This document shows, piece after piece, positions 10,478-19,957 of a stretch of DNA of 64,000 bases. Under the pieces are notes generated by a model. The model searched no databases. It saw only the letters and a list, made by a program, of their open reading frames with translations, and had not been told where the DNA came from. The position numbers and the translations under genes were made by a program. This DNA comes from Pantoea wallisii. Its GTDB lineage: Bacteria; Pseudomonadota; Gammaproteobacteria; Enterobacterales; Enterobacteriaceae. The DNA lies in contig NZ_MLFS01000002.1 in NCBI RefSeq assembly GCF_002095485.1, forward strand, positions 1-64,000, written 5' to 3'. Within the stretch, counting starts at the first letter, position 1. Each line of letters opens with the position of its first letter.

Positions 10478-10690
10478 GTGGTCGTCTCCTCAGACACGTT
10501 TTTACTTCGTAACCGGTAACGCTAACCATCCGCATCAGAGCCGTCAATGGCGTTGAGGGGAAAATTACGCACGATCAGTTTAATCTTATTACAGTCATAG
10601 CCTTTGTATGGCTTTTCTTGATCTGCTGCATCTTGTAGAATGCGCTTCACAAAACCCTGACAATTATTGGGACTTCCCAACCCGATCACC

Positions 10691-11947
10691 ATGACGCTGC
10701 TTGCTCTCGGAATCAACCACAAAACCGCCCCTGTTGCGCTGCGCGAACGTGTTTCGTTCACGCCGGACACGCTGGATCAGGCCTTAAACAGCCTGCTATC
10801 CCAGCCGATGGTGCAAAGCGGTGTGGTGCTCTCCACCTGTAATCGTACTGAACTCTATCTTAGCGTAGAGCAGCAGGCCGATCTGCAGGAGAAGCTGGTG
10901 CGCTGGTTGTGTGATTACCACGATCTGCATGAAGAGGACGTGCGTAACAGCCTCTACTGGCATCAGGATAATGCCGCGGTCAGTCACCTGATGCGCGTAG
11001 CCAGCGGCCTGGATTCGCTGGTGCTGGGCGAGCCGCAGATCCTCGGTCAGGTAAAAAAAGCCTTTGCTGACTCCTCGCGTGACCATGCGCTGAGCAGCGA
11101 GCTGGAGCGCATGTTCCAGAAAACGTTCTCGGTAGCCAAGCGCGTGCGCACCGAAACGGAGATCGGCGCCAGTGCGGTGTCGGTCGCCTTCGCTGCCTGT
11201 TCGCTTGCCCGTCAGATATTTGAATCACTCAGCACGGTGAATGTGCTGCTGGTCGGCGCCGGTGAAACCATCGAGCTGGTGGCGCGCCATCTGCGTGAAC
11301 ACAGCGTGAAAAAGCTGATGATCGCTAACCGCACCCGTGAGCGCGCGCAGCTGCTGGCTGACGAAGTGGGTGCGGAGGTAATCGGCCTGGCCGATATTGA
11401 AACCCGCCTGGCCGACGCCGACATTATTATCTCCTCCACCGCCAGCCCACTGCCGATTATCGGTAAAGGCATGGTGGAGCGCGCGCTGAAGGCGCGTCGT
11501 AATCAGCCAATGCTGCTGGTGGATATCGCCGTACCGCGCGATGTTGAGCCGGAAGTGGGCAAGCTGGCTAACGCTTACCTGTACAGCGTGGATGACCTGC
11601 AGGCGATCATTGAGCAGAACATGGCGCAGCGCAAAGCGGCGGCGGTTCAGGCTGAAAGCATTGTGGTGCAGGAGAGCGGCGAGTTTATGGCCTGGCTGCG
11701 CGCGCAAAGCGCCGGCGAGAGCATTCGCGAGTACCGTGCGCAGGCTGATGATGTGCGTGCCGAGCTACAAGAGCGTGCGCTGGCGGCGCTGCGACAGGGC
11801 GCGGACGCGGAAAAAGTTCTGCAGGAGCTGGCCCACAAGCTCACCAACCGTTTGATTCATGCTCCAACCAAATCACTGCAGCAGGCCGCGCGCGATGGCG
11901 ATAGCGAACGCCTGCAGATCTTACGTGACAGCCTCGGTTTAGAGTAA
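10691..11947 (+). CDS. hemA: Glutamyl-tRNA reductase
   Basis: HemA reduces Glu-tRNA to glutamate 1-semialdehyde, the first committed step of C5 tetrapyrrole synthesis, and so supplies the heme and siroheme pathways. The 418-residue protein has the nucleophilic cysteine in STCNRTE (about Cys50), the NADPH-binding [11 protein letters not shown] and a C-terminal dimerisation helix. The frame extends upstream, but homology starts at [14 protein letters not shown], so 10691 is chosen. It heads hemA-prfA-prmC-sirB2-sirB1-kdsA. Confidence 0.98.
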   Translation: MTLLALGINHKTAPVALRERVSFTPDTLDQALNSLLSQPMVQSGVVLSTCNRTELYLSVEQQADLQEKLVRWLCDYHDLHEEDVRNSLYWHQDNAAVSHLMRVASGLDSLVLGEPQILGQVKKAFADSSRDHALSSELERMFQKTFSVAKRVRTETEIGASAVSVAFAACSLARQIFESLSTVNVLLVGAGETIELVARHLREHSVKKLMIANRTRERAQLLADEVGAEVIGLADIETRLADADIIISSTASPLPIIGKGMVERALKARRNQPMLLVDIAVPRDVEPEVGKLANAYLYSVDDLQAIIEQNMAQRKAAAVQAESIVVQESGEFMAWLRAQSAGESIREYRAQADDVRAELQERALAALRQGADAEKVLQELAHKLTNRLIHAPTKSLQQAARDGDSERLQILRDSLGLE

Positions 11948-11988
11948 TCTGGTCTGTCACGACCTATCACTGGGATACCCTCTATTAG

Positions 11989-13071
11989 ATGAAGAGCTCG
12001 ATTGTTGCCAAGCTGGAAGCGCTGCAGGAACGCCATGAAGAAGTGGAAGCGTTACTGGGCGATGCCGGCGTTATTGGCGATCAGGACCGTTTCCGCGCGT
12101 TATCACGCGAATATGCCCAGCTGACTGACGTCACCCGCTGCTTCCGCGAATGGCAGCAGGTGCAGGAAGACGTTGAAACAGCCGAAATGCTGCTCGACGA
12201 TCCGGAAATGCGCGACATGGCGCAGGAAGAGTTGAAACTGTCGCGCGACAAGCGTGAAGTGCTTGAACAGCAATTGCAGGTGCTGCTGCTACCGAAAGAT
12301 CCTGACGATGAGCGCCCGTGCTTTGTCGAAGTGCGCGCCGGAACGGGTGGTGATGAAGCGGCGATTTTTGCCGGCGATCTGTTCCGCATGTACAGCCGTT
12401 ACGCCGAAGGGCGCCGCTGGCAGGTGGAGATCATCAGCGCCAACGAAGGTGAGCACGGCGGTTACAAAGAGGTGATTGCACGCATTACCGGCGATGGCGC
12501 ATACGGCCGCATGAAGTTTGAATCCGGCGGTCATCGCGTTCAGCGCGTGCCGGAAACCGAATCGCAGGGCCGTATTCACACCTCGGCCTGTACCGTTGCG
12601 GTAATGCCGGAGCTGCCTGAAGCGGAGCTACCTGACATCAACCCGGGCGATCTGAAGATCGACACCTTCCGTTCATCGGGTGCCGGTGGTCAGCACGTTA
12701 ATACCACCGATTCAGCCATCCGTATTACCCACCTGCCTACCGGCATTGTGGTGGAGTGCCAGGACGAACGCTCGCAGCACAAAAACAAAGCTAAAGCGCT
12801 GGCGGTGCTCGGTGCGCGTATTCACGCGGCGGAGATGGCAAAACGCCATGCCGCAGAAGCCTCTACACGCCGCAATCTGCTGGGCAGCGGCGATCGCTCC
12901 GATCGTATTCGTACCTATAACTTCCCGCAGGGCCGCGTTACCGACCACCGTATTAACCTGACGCTCTACCGTCTGGACGAGACGATGGAGGGCAAGCTGG
13001 ATACGCTGATTGAGCCGATTGTGCAGGAGTATCAGGCCGATCAGCTCGCCGCGCTGGCCGGGCAGGATTGA
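11989..13071 (+). CDS. prfA: Peptide chain release factor 1
   Basis: RF1 recognises UAA and UAG and triggers peptide release. The 360-residue protein has the tripeptide anticodon region (VPETES), the catalytic GGQ loop ([15 protein letters not shown], near residue 235) and a family-typical C-terminus. The GGQ glutamine should be methylated by PrmC, encoded immediately downstream with the stop and start overlapping as TGATG. Confidence 0.99.
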   Translation: MKSSIVAKLEALQERHEEVEALLGDAGVIGDQDRFRALSREYAQLTDVTRCFREWQQVQEDVETAEMLLDDPEMRDMAQEELKLSRDKREVLEQQLQVLLLPKDPDDERPCFVEVRAGTGGDEAAIFAGDLFRMYSRYAEGRRWQVEIISANEGEHGGYKEVIARITGDGAYGRMKFESGGHRVQRVPETESQGRIHTSACTVAVMPELPEAELPDINPGDLKIDTFRSSGAGGQHVNTTDSAIRITHLPTGIVVECQDERSQHKNKAKALAVLGARIHAAEMAKRHAAEASTRRNLLGSGDRSDRIRTYNFPQGRVTDHRINLTLYRLDETMEGKLDTLIEPIVQEYQADQLAALAGQD

Positions 13072-13910
13072 TGAATATTCGTCGCTGGCTACAGCACGCA
13101 GTGGCTGCGTTATGTGGTGGCGATAGCCCGAAGCGCGATGCAGAGATTTTGCTGGGCTTTGTTACCGGCAAATCCCGCAGCTGGCTGATAGCGTTTGACG
13201 AGCACGAACTGGATGACGCGCAGCGGGCACAGCTTGAGGTACTGCTGGCGCGTCGCGTGCAGGGCGAACCGATCGCCCATCTCGTCGGCGAGCGCGAGTT
13301 CTGGTCGCTGCCGCTGCGTGTCAGCGAGGCCACGCTGATCCCGCGCCCGGATACCGAAGTGCTGGTAGAGCAGGCGCTGGCGCATCTGCCTGCGCATCCC
13401 GCCACCCTGCTCGATCTCGGTACCGGTACCGGGGCAATTGCTCTGGCGCTGGCCAGTGAACGCCGCGATTGCCAGGTGTTTGGCTGCGATCGCATTCCTG
13501 CCGCCGTGGCGCTGGCGCAGGAGAACGCGCAGCGGCTGCATATCGGCAACGCGCACTTCCAGTTAAGCCACTGGTTCCGCGATCTTCCCGCCCAACGTTT
13601 TGACCTCATCGTCAGTAATCCTCCCTATATTGATGCCGCCGATGAACATCTGCAGCAGGGCGATGTGCGCTTTGAGCCGCTTAGTGCATTAGTGGCGGAA
13701 GAGGCAGGGCTGGCGGATCTCCGTTTTATCATTCACAGCGCGCCGCAGTGGCTGCGGGCGCACGGCTGGCTGCTGCTGGAGCACGGCTGGCAGCAGGGCG
13801 CGGCGGTGCGCGCGCTGATGACAGAGCACGGTTATCAGGCGGTGAACACCGTCAACGATTACGGCGGCAATCCGCGCGTAACCTCAGGACAACTGATTAA
13901 GGAAGCATAA
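13071..13910 (+). CDS. prmC: Release factor glutamine N5-methyltransferase
   Basis: PrmC methylates the GGQ glutamine of release factors using S-adenosylmethionine. The 279-residue protein has the SAM motif LDLGTGTGAIALALA and the catalytic NPPY motif (VSNPPYID). The ATG overlaps the prfA stop by one base (TGATG). Its stop overlaps the sirB2 ATG (TAATG), so the operon is tightly coupled. Confidence 0.98.
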   Translation: MNIRRWLQHAVAALCGGDSPKRDAEILLGFVTGKSRSWLIAFDEHELDDAQRAQLEVLLARRVQGEPIAHLVGEREFWSLPLRVSEATLIPRPDTEVLVEQALAHLPAHPATLLDLGTGTGAIALALASERRDCQVFGCDRIPAAVALAQENAQRLHIGNAHFQLSHWFRDLPAQRFDLIVSNPPYIDAADEHLQQGDVRFEPLSALVAEEAGLADLRFIIHSAPQWLRAHGWLLLEHGWQQGAAVRALMTEHGYQAVNTVNDYGGNPRVTSGQLIKEA

Positions 13911-14308
13911 TGGCCAGCTGGTATCCGCTGATTAAACAATTTCACCTGCTCACCGTAGCCATTACCATTAGCCTGTTTTTGCTACGATTTTACTGGTTAA
14001 CCACCGGCTCCGCGCTGCTGCAGCGCCGCTGGGTACGCATTGCACCGCATATCAATGATACGTTCCTGCTGCTGAGCGGCGTGCTGCTGGTGTTGATAAC
14101 CCATTTTTACCCCTTCACACCACAAGGAAGCTGGCTGACGGAGAAGCTGTTAGGGGTTATCATCTACATCGCCTTAGGTTCTGTGGCATTAAGCCGTCGC
14201 CCGCGTAAAATGGGGACCCGTTGGATTGCCTGTTTAATTGCAATCGTAGCGTTGCTGTTTGTGATTAAGCTGGCGATGACCAAAATGCCGATATTGGGGA
14301 TAGTATGA
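13910..14308 (+). CDS. sirB2: SirB2-type inner-membrane protein
   Basis: The 132-residue protein has four hydrophobic segments and matches the SirB2/YchQ family (IKQFHLLTVAITISLF, HINDTFLLLSGVLL, KLLGVIIYIALG). The molecular function is not established. It lies between prmC and sirB1 as in E. coli, and its stop overlaps the sirB1 start (ATGA). Confidence 0.95.
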   Translation: MASWYPLIKQFHLLTVAITISLFLLRFYWLTTGSALLQRRWVRIAPHINDTFLLLSGVLLVLITHFYPFTPQGSWLTEKLLGVIIYIALGSVALSRRPRKMGTRWIACLIAIVALLFVIKLAMTKMPILGIV

Positions 14309-15113
14309 CCTCGCCAGTGCAACTTGATTTTAGTGAGACACCGTTAAGTGAAGCGGTGATTGGCGCCACCTGCGCCATACGTAATGATTTCTCTGCGCCC
14401 TCTGTGCAGCAACAGCTGGCCGATTTAGTGGAAGAGGCGCGCGCCTACGTCAGTAGCGAGCAGGACGCCGATCTGCAGCTGGAGAAGCTGCTGGAGCTGT
14501 TTTATCGCCAGTGGGGTTTTGGCGGTGCCGGCGGCGTCTACAATTTATCGGACGCGCTGTGGATCGATAAAGTGCTGAAGAGCCGTCAGGGTACGGCGGT
14601 GTCACTGGGCGTGATTCTGCTGCACATCGCGGAAGAGCTGGAGCTGCCGCTGATGCCGGTGATTTTCCCCACTCAGCTGATCCTGCGCGCTGACTGGCTG
14701 GATGGTGAAATGTGGCTCATCAACCGTTTAACGGTGAGACGCTGGATACCCATACGCTGGAAGTGTGGCTGCGCGGCAACATCAGCCCGACAGCCAAACT
14801 TTACAATGACGATCTTGATGGCGCGAAAACCGTGAGCGTGATGCGCAAAATGCTCGACACGCTAAAAGCGGCGCTGATGGAAGAGAAGCAGATGGAGCTG
14901 GCGCTGAATGTCAGCCAGGTGCTGCTGCAAATTGACCCGGACGATCCCTATGAAATTCGCGATCGCGGTTTGATCTATGCGCAGCTGGAGTGCGAGCATA
15001 TTGCGCTAACCGATTTGACCTATTTCGTTGAGCAGTGTCCTGAAGACCCGGTCAGCGAGATGATTAAAGTGCAGATTCACGCAATTGAACAGAAACAGGT
15101 GACGCTACATTAA
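14305..15113 (+). pseudogene. sirB1: SirB1 (transglutaminase-like/TPR protein), frameshifted
   Basis: Two overlapping frames together make one SirB1/YchA protein. The first (14305-14835) ends normal homology at GEMWLIN; the second resumes exactly at PFNGETLD and runs to 15113. The DNA reads AACCGTTTAACGG near 14722, where AACCCGTTTAACGG would give Asn-Pro-Phe-Asn-Gly, so one C of a CCC run is missing. Adding it gives 269 residues, the E. coli length. The N-terminal part is transglutaminase-like and the C-terminal part carries TPR-like repeats (ALNVSQVLLQIDPDDPYEIRD split across a helix pair). The rest of the operon is intact, so sequencing error is likely. Confidence 0.92.
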
Positions 15114-15129
15114 GCGTCCCCCGAAATAA

Positions 15130-15996
<867 letters not shown>

Positions 15997-16007
15997 TAGG
16001 GTTCAGA

Positions 16008-16039
16008 AGAGAAAAGGCACCGAAAGGTGCCTTTTCTCT
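16008..16039. terminator. Terminator hairpin after kdsA
   Basis: A perfect 14-bp stem (AGAGAAAAGGCACC and its complement) encloses a GAAA tetraloop. The arm contains CTTTTCTCTT on the kdsA strand. It lies between kdsA and the convergent small membrane gene and may work in both directions. Confidence 0.85.
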
Positions 16040-16055
16040 TAACGCTGTTTATATT

Positions 16056-16244
16056 TTAATACCACTTAAAATATTTGACGTAAACTGCGCCCATGATTAC
16101 GACCCAAACTAACGTTAGTATCAGGCCATAACGGGGTATTAAATGTGTCAGCACTACTCCGCCAGCAATTGCGGCCACTACCGGTAATAATGAAAAGAAA
16201 GAGTGGCTGAACCAAGCATAGAGCCAGAGGAATAATTTTTTCAT
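16056..16244 (-). CDS. Orphan small membrane protein (62 aa)
   Basis: The 62-residue protein (MKKLFLWLYAWFSHSFF...) has two hydrophobic helices (about 13-33 and 40-58) and a short polar end. No family is recognised. Its ATG overlaps, as ATGA, the stop of the shifted reading frame of the upstream orphan gene, which argues for translational coupling of the two. It sits in an AT-rich stretch unlike the flanking kdsA and chaA genes, suggesting acquisition by transfer (inference). Confidence 0.6.
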   Translation of the reverse strand: MKKLFLWLYAWFSHSFFSLLPVVAAIAGGVVLTHLIPRYGLILTLVWVVIMGAVYVKYFKWY

Positions 16245-16305
16245 TTCACCAGCATCCTCTCGACCAGCTCCATTATTTCCTCTTCATTTGTAGAGCCAGA
16301 TTTAT

Positions 16306-16929
16306 TTAAATAAATGATTTTTTCATTTCCGGCTCAATAAGATAATATAGCATTTCTAAATTTTGTTGATATAGATCAAAATAATATTCTGCATCAGCAA
16401 ATCGCAAATTTTGAGCCGCAGTTGCGGCAATTTGTATTTTTCCATAAAATTTCAAGACAGTTATACTGTAAAGGGATGTTCTGTCAATAACATCCACTAA
16501 AGAGCGCTTGAAAACTTTTGATTCTGTGATAATACGTGCAATCAGAAATGAGAGGGCGAGTTTGGTAGCTTTACCAGATGAGTAATTAGCGGCTTTATCC
16601 GTGATTTTTCTTATCAGACTTTGGACATCGCTTTCACTAAGTCGGGTGATTTTTTTTCTAAAGTAAATTTCTACCATATCAAGGATAACATCATGCCTTG
16701 AAAAAACTTGTGGTAATGCAGCAAACATACGAACATCTTCCTTCGTTAATCTTTTGCATACATCTTTATAATCATCAAAAAGGCAAGAGCCATACCAACT
16801 CGCTCGTTCTAATCCAGAAACAACGACCGTGCCGGTTGTCCGGATCTCTTCCTGAAGTTGCACCAATGCTTTTTCCAAATTGAGGGCAATATTACGATCA
16901 GCTTGTAACTTAAGCTTTAAATATGACAT
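16306..16929 (-). CDS. Orphan AT-rich gene with probable 3' frameshift
   Basis: As read, the product is 207 residues and largely helical, with no signal peptide and no recognised domain. The frame is open to 16959, but AAGGA lies before the ATG at 16929 and nothing precedes the earlier one. It ends in KKSFI just after a run of six A (16318-16323 on the opposite strand). One more A there would continue the frame for 25 residues (IIYLNKSGSTNEEE...) to a stop at 16241 that overlaps the next start as ATGA. The intended protein is therefore probably about 229 residues. Base composition is much more AT-rich than its neighbours. Function unknown. Confidence 0.6.
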   Translation of the reverse strand: MSYLKLKLQADRNIALNLEKALVQLQEEIRTTGTVVVSGLERASWYGSCLFDDYKDVCKRLTKEDVRMFAALPQVFSRHDVILDMVEIYFRKKITRLSESDVQSLIRKITDKAANYSSGKATKLALSFLIARIITESKVFKRSLVDVIDRTSLYSITVLKFYGKIQIAATAAQNLRFADAEYYFDLYQQNLEMLYYLIEPEMKKSFI

Positions 16930-17009
16930 GATTACGTATTCCTTACGGTAGAAATCCATTTGATACGGTTATATAATTACAATATCCTTATGCAAGGAGC
17001 AAGCGGAAA

Positions 17010-17264
17010 ATGAAAAGGATATTACTGATTTCTGGTCTCAGTCTCATCTATGCTATGTTGATCCCAGAAATGATATTTCGTTTTATTCCTGAATCTATCT
17101 ATATGATCTTGGGTAAGTTAGTTAATCCATTACATATATTCCCCTCCACTATTGATGCATTGATTATTGCTGTCATCCTTTTTTCGCTATTTTTTGCATG
17201 GGTCACAGTGAGATTAATCATTTTCATTAAAAATAAAATGGAACATAATAAAATGAAAAGATGA
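17010..17264 (+). CDS. Orphan small membrane protein (84 aa)
   Basis: The 84-residue protein has two hydrophobic stretches (about 4-25 and 48-72) and a lysine-rich C-terminus. AAGGAGCAAGCGG lies upstream of the ATG. It is divergent from the 207-residue orphan and belongs to the same AT-rich patch between kdsA and chaA. No homologue is recognised. Confidence 0.6.
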   Translation: MKRILLISGLSLIYAMLIPEMIFRFIPESIYMILGKLVNPLHIFPSTIDALIIAVILFSLFFAWVTVRLIIFIKNKMEHNKMKR

Positions 17265-17287
17265 TATTTATTATTATAATAAATTGC

Positions 17288-17329
17288 ACTGGAGACATAC
17301 GGCAATAGTAAATGCCGCATGTCTCCAGT
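17288..17329. repeat. 17-bp inverted repeat near the chaA 3' end
   Basis: ACTGGAGACATACGGCA and its near-perfect complement (one A/G difference) flank an 8-nt AT-rich spacer. It lies between the 84-residue orphan and the chaA stop. No clean U run follows on either strand, so it may be a weak bidirectional terminator or a boundary element of the AT-rich insert. Confidence 0.55.
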
Positions 17330-17359
17330 ATTACGTCCTGATCTCAGCGTGTCGCATCG

Positions 17360-18450
17360 CTACAGCATTATCGTCAGCAAATAGCCGGCAAACAGCGCCA
17401 GGTGCGCTGCACCGTTTAGCACATTGGTGCGGCCGGTTGAGAACGAGATGTGACACAAAATCAGTACCGCACTCATGATCACCATATGCGGCGGCTCCAG
17501 GCCAAAGATCAGCTGCTGATCGGTCAGCGTGGCAATAATCGTCACGGCGGGCACCGTCAGGGAGATGGTCGCCAGCACCGATCCGAAGAACAGATTCATG
17601 GCGCGCTGCACCTGGTTCATCAGTACCGCTTTGATGGCACCTAACCCTTCCGGCGACAGAATCAGCAGCGCAACAAGGAAGCCGGTGAACTGCTCTGGCG
17701 CATTCAGCTCGGTCAGCAGATGCTCCAGCGTGTTCGCGTTCATTTTGGTTACGCTGATAACGGCAATCAGATGCACAATTAGCCACAGGGTATGCCACAG
17801 CGAACTGTGCGCCGAGGGCTTACCGTGGTGCGGGTCGCCATCATCGCTGTCATCTTCATGCTCGTAAACAAACAGGCTCTGGTGCGTTTTGGTCTGAATC
17901 AGCAGGAACACGCCATACATCGCTGCGGAGATGGCGGCGATAATCAGCGCCTGCGTGGTCGTGAAGTTACCGCCTGGCAGCGCATTAGGAAACACCAGCA
18001 CCAGAATCGCCAGCGGGAAAATGGCGATCATGTACTGCTTTACGCCAGCCAGATTGACGTACTGCGTAGCGAATTTGCGCCCGCCGAGCAGCAGCGCGAA
18101 GCCTACCAGCCTGCGGTCACAATCATAATGATGGAGTAGAGCGTATCGCGCATCAGCGCCGGTGCCGCATCGCCGGTCGCCATCAGCGCCGAGATCAGGC
18201 TGACCTCAAGAATCACCACCGAAAGGCTCAGAATTAGCGAACCGTAGGGTTCGCCTAAACGATGGGCCAATACATCAGCGTGACGCACCACGCTAAACGC
18301 ACTGCTGAGAATCGCTAACAGCGCCAGCAGGTTAATACCAATAACCGGCAGCAGCGCCTGCTGGCCGCCAAAGAAACTTAGCACCGCCAGCGCGATAATC
18401 GGGAAAATCAGTGAATACTCACTGTGTCGGGTTTTTTCATGTGCAGCCAT
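17360..18450 (-). pseudogene. chaA: ChaA calcium/proton antiporter, frameshifted
   Basis: The frame from the ATG at 18450 (GAGAGGAT upstream) gives 115 residues of ChaA, then breaks at VTAG. A second frame resumes at LVGFALLLGG and runs to 17360. The minus strand reads GCAGGCTGGTA near 18110; GCAGGGCTGGTA would restore the frame, so a G of GGG is missing. The restored protein is 363 residues (E. coli 366). It is a polytopic inner-membrane Na+(Ca2+,K+)/H+ antiporter with two exchanger repeats and the acidic loop EHEDDSDDGDPHHGKP. It is divergent from chaB, as in E. coli. Confidence 0.93.
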
Positions 18451-18816
18451 TCAGCATCCTCTCTGGCAAAAAGAACAAAACAGGCAAACCTTGCCTGATA
18501 AATAATGACTCATCTGACGCAGCGCAGTGTAACTTTTCACCAGCGGGTGTGCAGGATTTTTACGCGTTTTTACTTTTCTACATTTTTCTTATTAATGCTA
18601 CAAAAGCGCAGGTTATGAATAAATTATGCAAATTATTCATACGATTACTTAACAGGAAAAAGCAGGTTTTCGCGGTTAATCAGACGATAAAGACGTAAAT
18701 GATCGCGTTTTATAGCCGCTATAACCAGGTTTTTAGCCAGAGCGCAAGATAATCACGGTTTGCAATTCCCCGGTTATCTTCCAGGCTTAATACGTCAGGG
18801 TAAAACAGGAGGAACC
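18451..18816. other. chaA-chaB divergent intergenic region
   Basis: This 366-nt region between the divergent chaA and chaB genes is AT-rich and contains several long T/A runs around 18550-18650. It should hold both promoters, but no convincing -35/-10 pair or operator could be picked by eye. No open frame with a ribosome-binding site was seen. Confidence 0.5.
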
Positions 18817-19046
18817 ATGCCGTATTCATCGAATCGTGAATTACCGGATAGCGTGCGCCATGTGCTACCCGGCCATGCGCAGACCATCTACCAGAAGGCG
18901 TTTAACAGCGCCTGGGATCAGTACAAAGATAAGGACGAGCGTCGGGGCGACGAATCGCGTGAAGAGGTCGCACACAAGGTTGCCTGGCTGCGGTGAAAAA
19001 GGAGTACGCTAAAGGCGACGACGACAAATGGCACCCTAAAAATTAG
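18817..19046 (+). pseudogene. chaB: ChaB, frameshifted near the C-terminus
   Basis: The ATG at 18817 has a strong AGGAGG-like site. The frame matches ChaB through AFNSAWDQYKDKDERRGD and EVAHKVAW, then stops at 18996. The DNA reads GCCTGGCTGCGGTG near 18986; one more G gives AWAAVKKEYAKGDDDKWH and a stop at 19044-19046, and exactly 76 residues, the E. coli length. ChaB is a small cytoplasmic protein proposed to modulate ChaA; its function is poorly defined. The single G loss in a GGG context parallels that in chaA. Confidence 0.92.
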
Positions 19047-19284
19047 CATTAGAGCGGGCGATTTACGGCCCGCTTCACACTTTTCCCCGCTTCGTTCAAG
19101 ATTCCTGCCAGGCAGCCGATGCTATTTACACATTATTTCCCGATTGTGATCCGGGTCAATCTTGAAACTTTTGTGAAAAATGCATTAATGTCTCTCTTAA
19201 AGTCGACGCAGCAGGCGTCGCTTGTATCACATCAGAGTTGAGGAGCCCAACCGACAGGATGTCAGCGCAGTAGAGGAGATCGCA

Positions 19285-19956
19285 GTGTTAACCCGGGAAT
19301 TCTTATTAAAAGCAGATTGCAAAACATCATTTGGCGACATTGATGAGGCACTGCTGTGGAGTTGTGAAAAGCGCGCCGCATCGTTATCGGCGACGCTGGC
19401 CTGTCGCCCCGATCAGAGCCCGGTATGGATCTTCGGCTATGGTTCTTTAATGTGGAACCCGGTGTTTGAGTCGGAAGAAGTGGCTTCGGGCAAGCTGGAG
19501 GGCTGGCACCGCGCCTTCTGCCTGCGCCTGACGGCAGGCCGCGGTACGGAAGCGTCGCCGGGCCGCATGCTGGCACTGAAAGAGGGCGGTACAACCAGCG
19601 GGCTGGCCTTCCGGCTGCCGGAAGCGCGGCTACATGAGGAGCTGGAACTGCTGTGGAAGCGGGAGATGATCACCGGCTGCTACCTGCCGACCTGGTGCGA
19701 GCTTACGCTGGACGATGGCCGCAGAGTCACCGCGCTGGTGTTTATCATGGACCCGCGCCACCCGCTGTATGAAGATGACTCCTGCCGCAGCACCATCGCG
19801 CCGCTCATTGCGCAGGCCAGCGGACCGCTGGGGACTAACGCTCAGTATCTCTACTCGCTGGAACAGGAGCTGGGTAAACGCGGCATGCAGGAAGATGCGC
19901 TCACGCGACTGGCTGCCGAAGTCCGCGCGCTGCAGCAATCCACCGCGCGCGGTTAA
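19285..19956 (+). CDS. chaC: Glutathione-specific gamma-glutamylcyclotransferase
   Basis: The 223-residue ChaC protein should cleave glutathione to 5-oxoproline and Cys-Gly. The substrate loop VWIFGYGSLMWNP and the region around DPRHPLYEDD are conserved. The frame is open from 19222 (TTG), but GTG at 19285 has GAGGAG about 7 nt upstream and aligns with E. coli near FLLKADCKTSFG, so it is chosen. It lies downstream of chaB and ends 2 nt from the convergent ppkA. Confidence 0.94.
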   Translation: MLTREFLLKADCKTSFGDIDEALLWSCEKRAASLSATLACRPDQSPVWIFGYGSLMWNPVFESEEVASGKLEGWHRAFCLRLTAGRGTEASPGRMLALKEGGTTSGLAFRLPEARLHEELELLWKREMITGCYLPTWCELTLDDGRRVTALVFIMDPRHPLYEDDSCRSTIAPLIAQASGPLGTNAQYLYSLEQELGKRGMQEDALTRLAAEVRALQQSTARG

Positions 19957-19957
19957 A

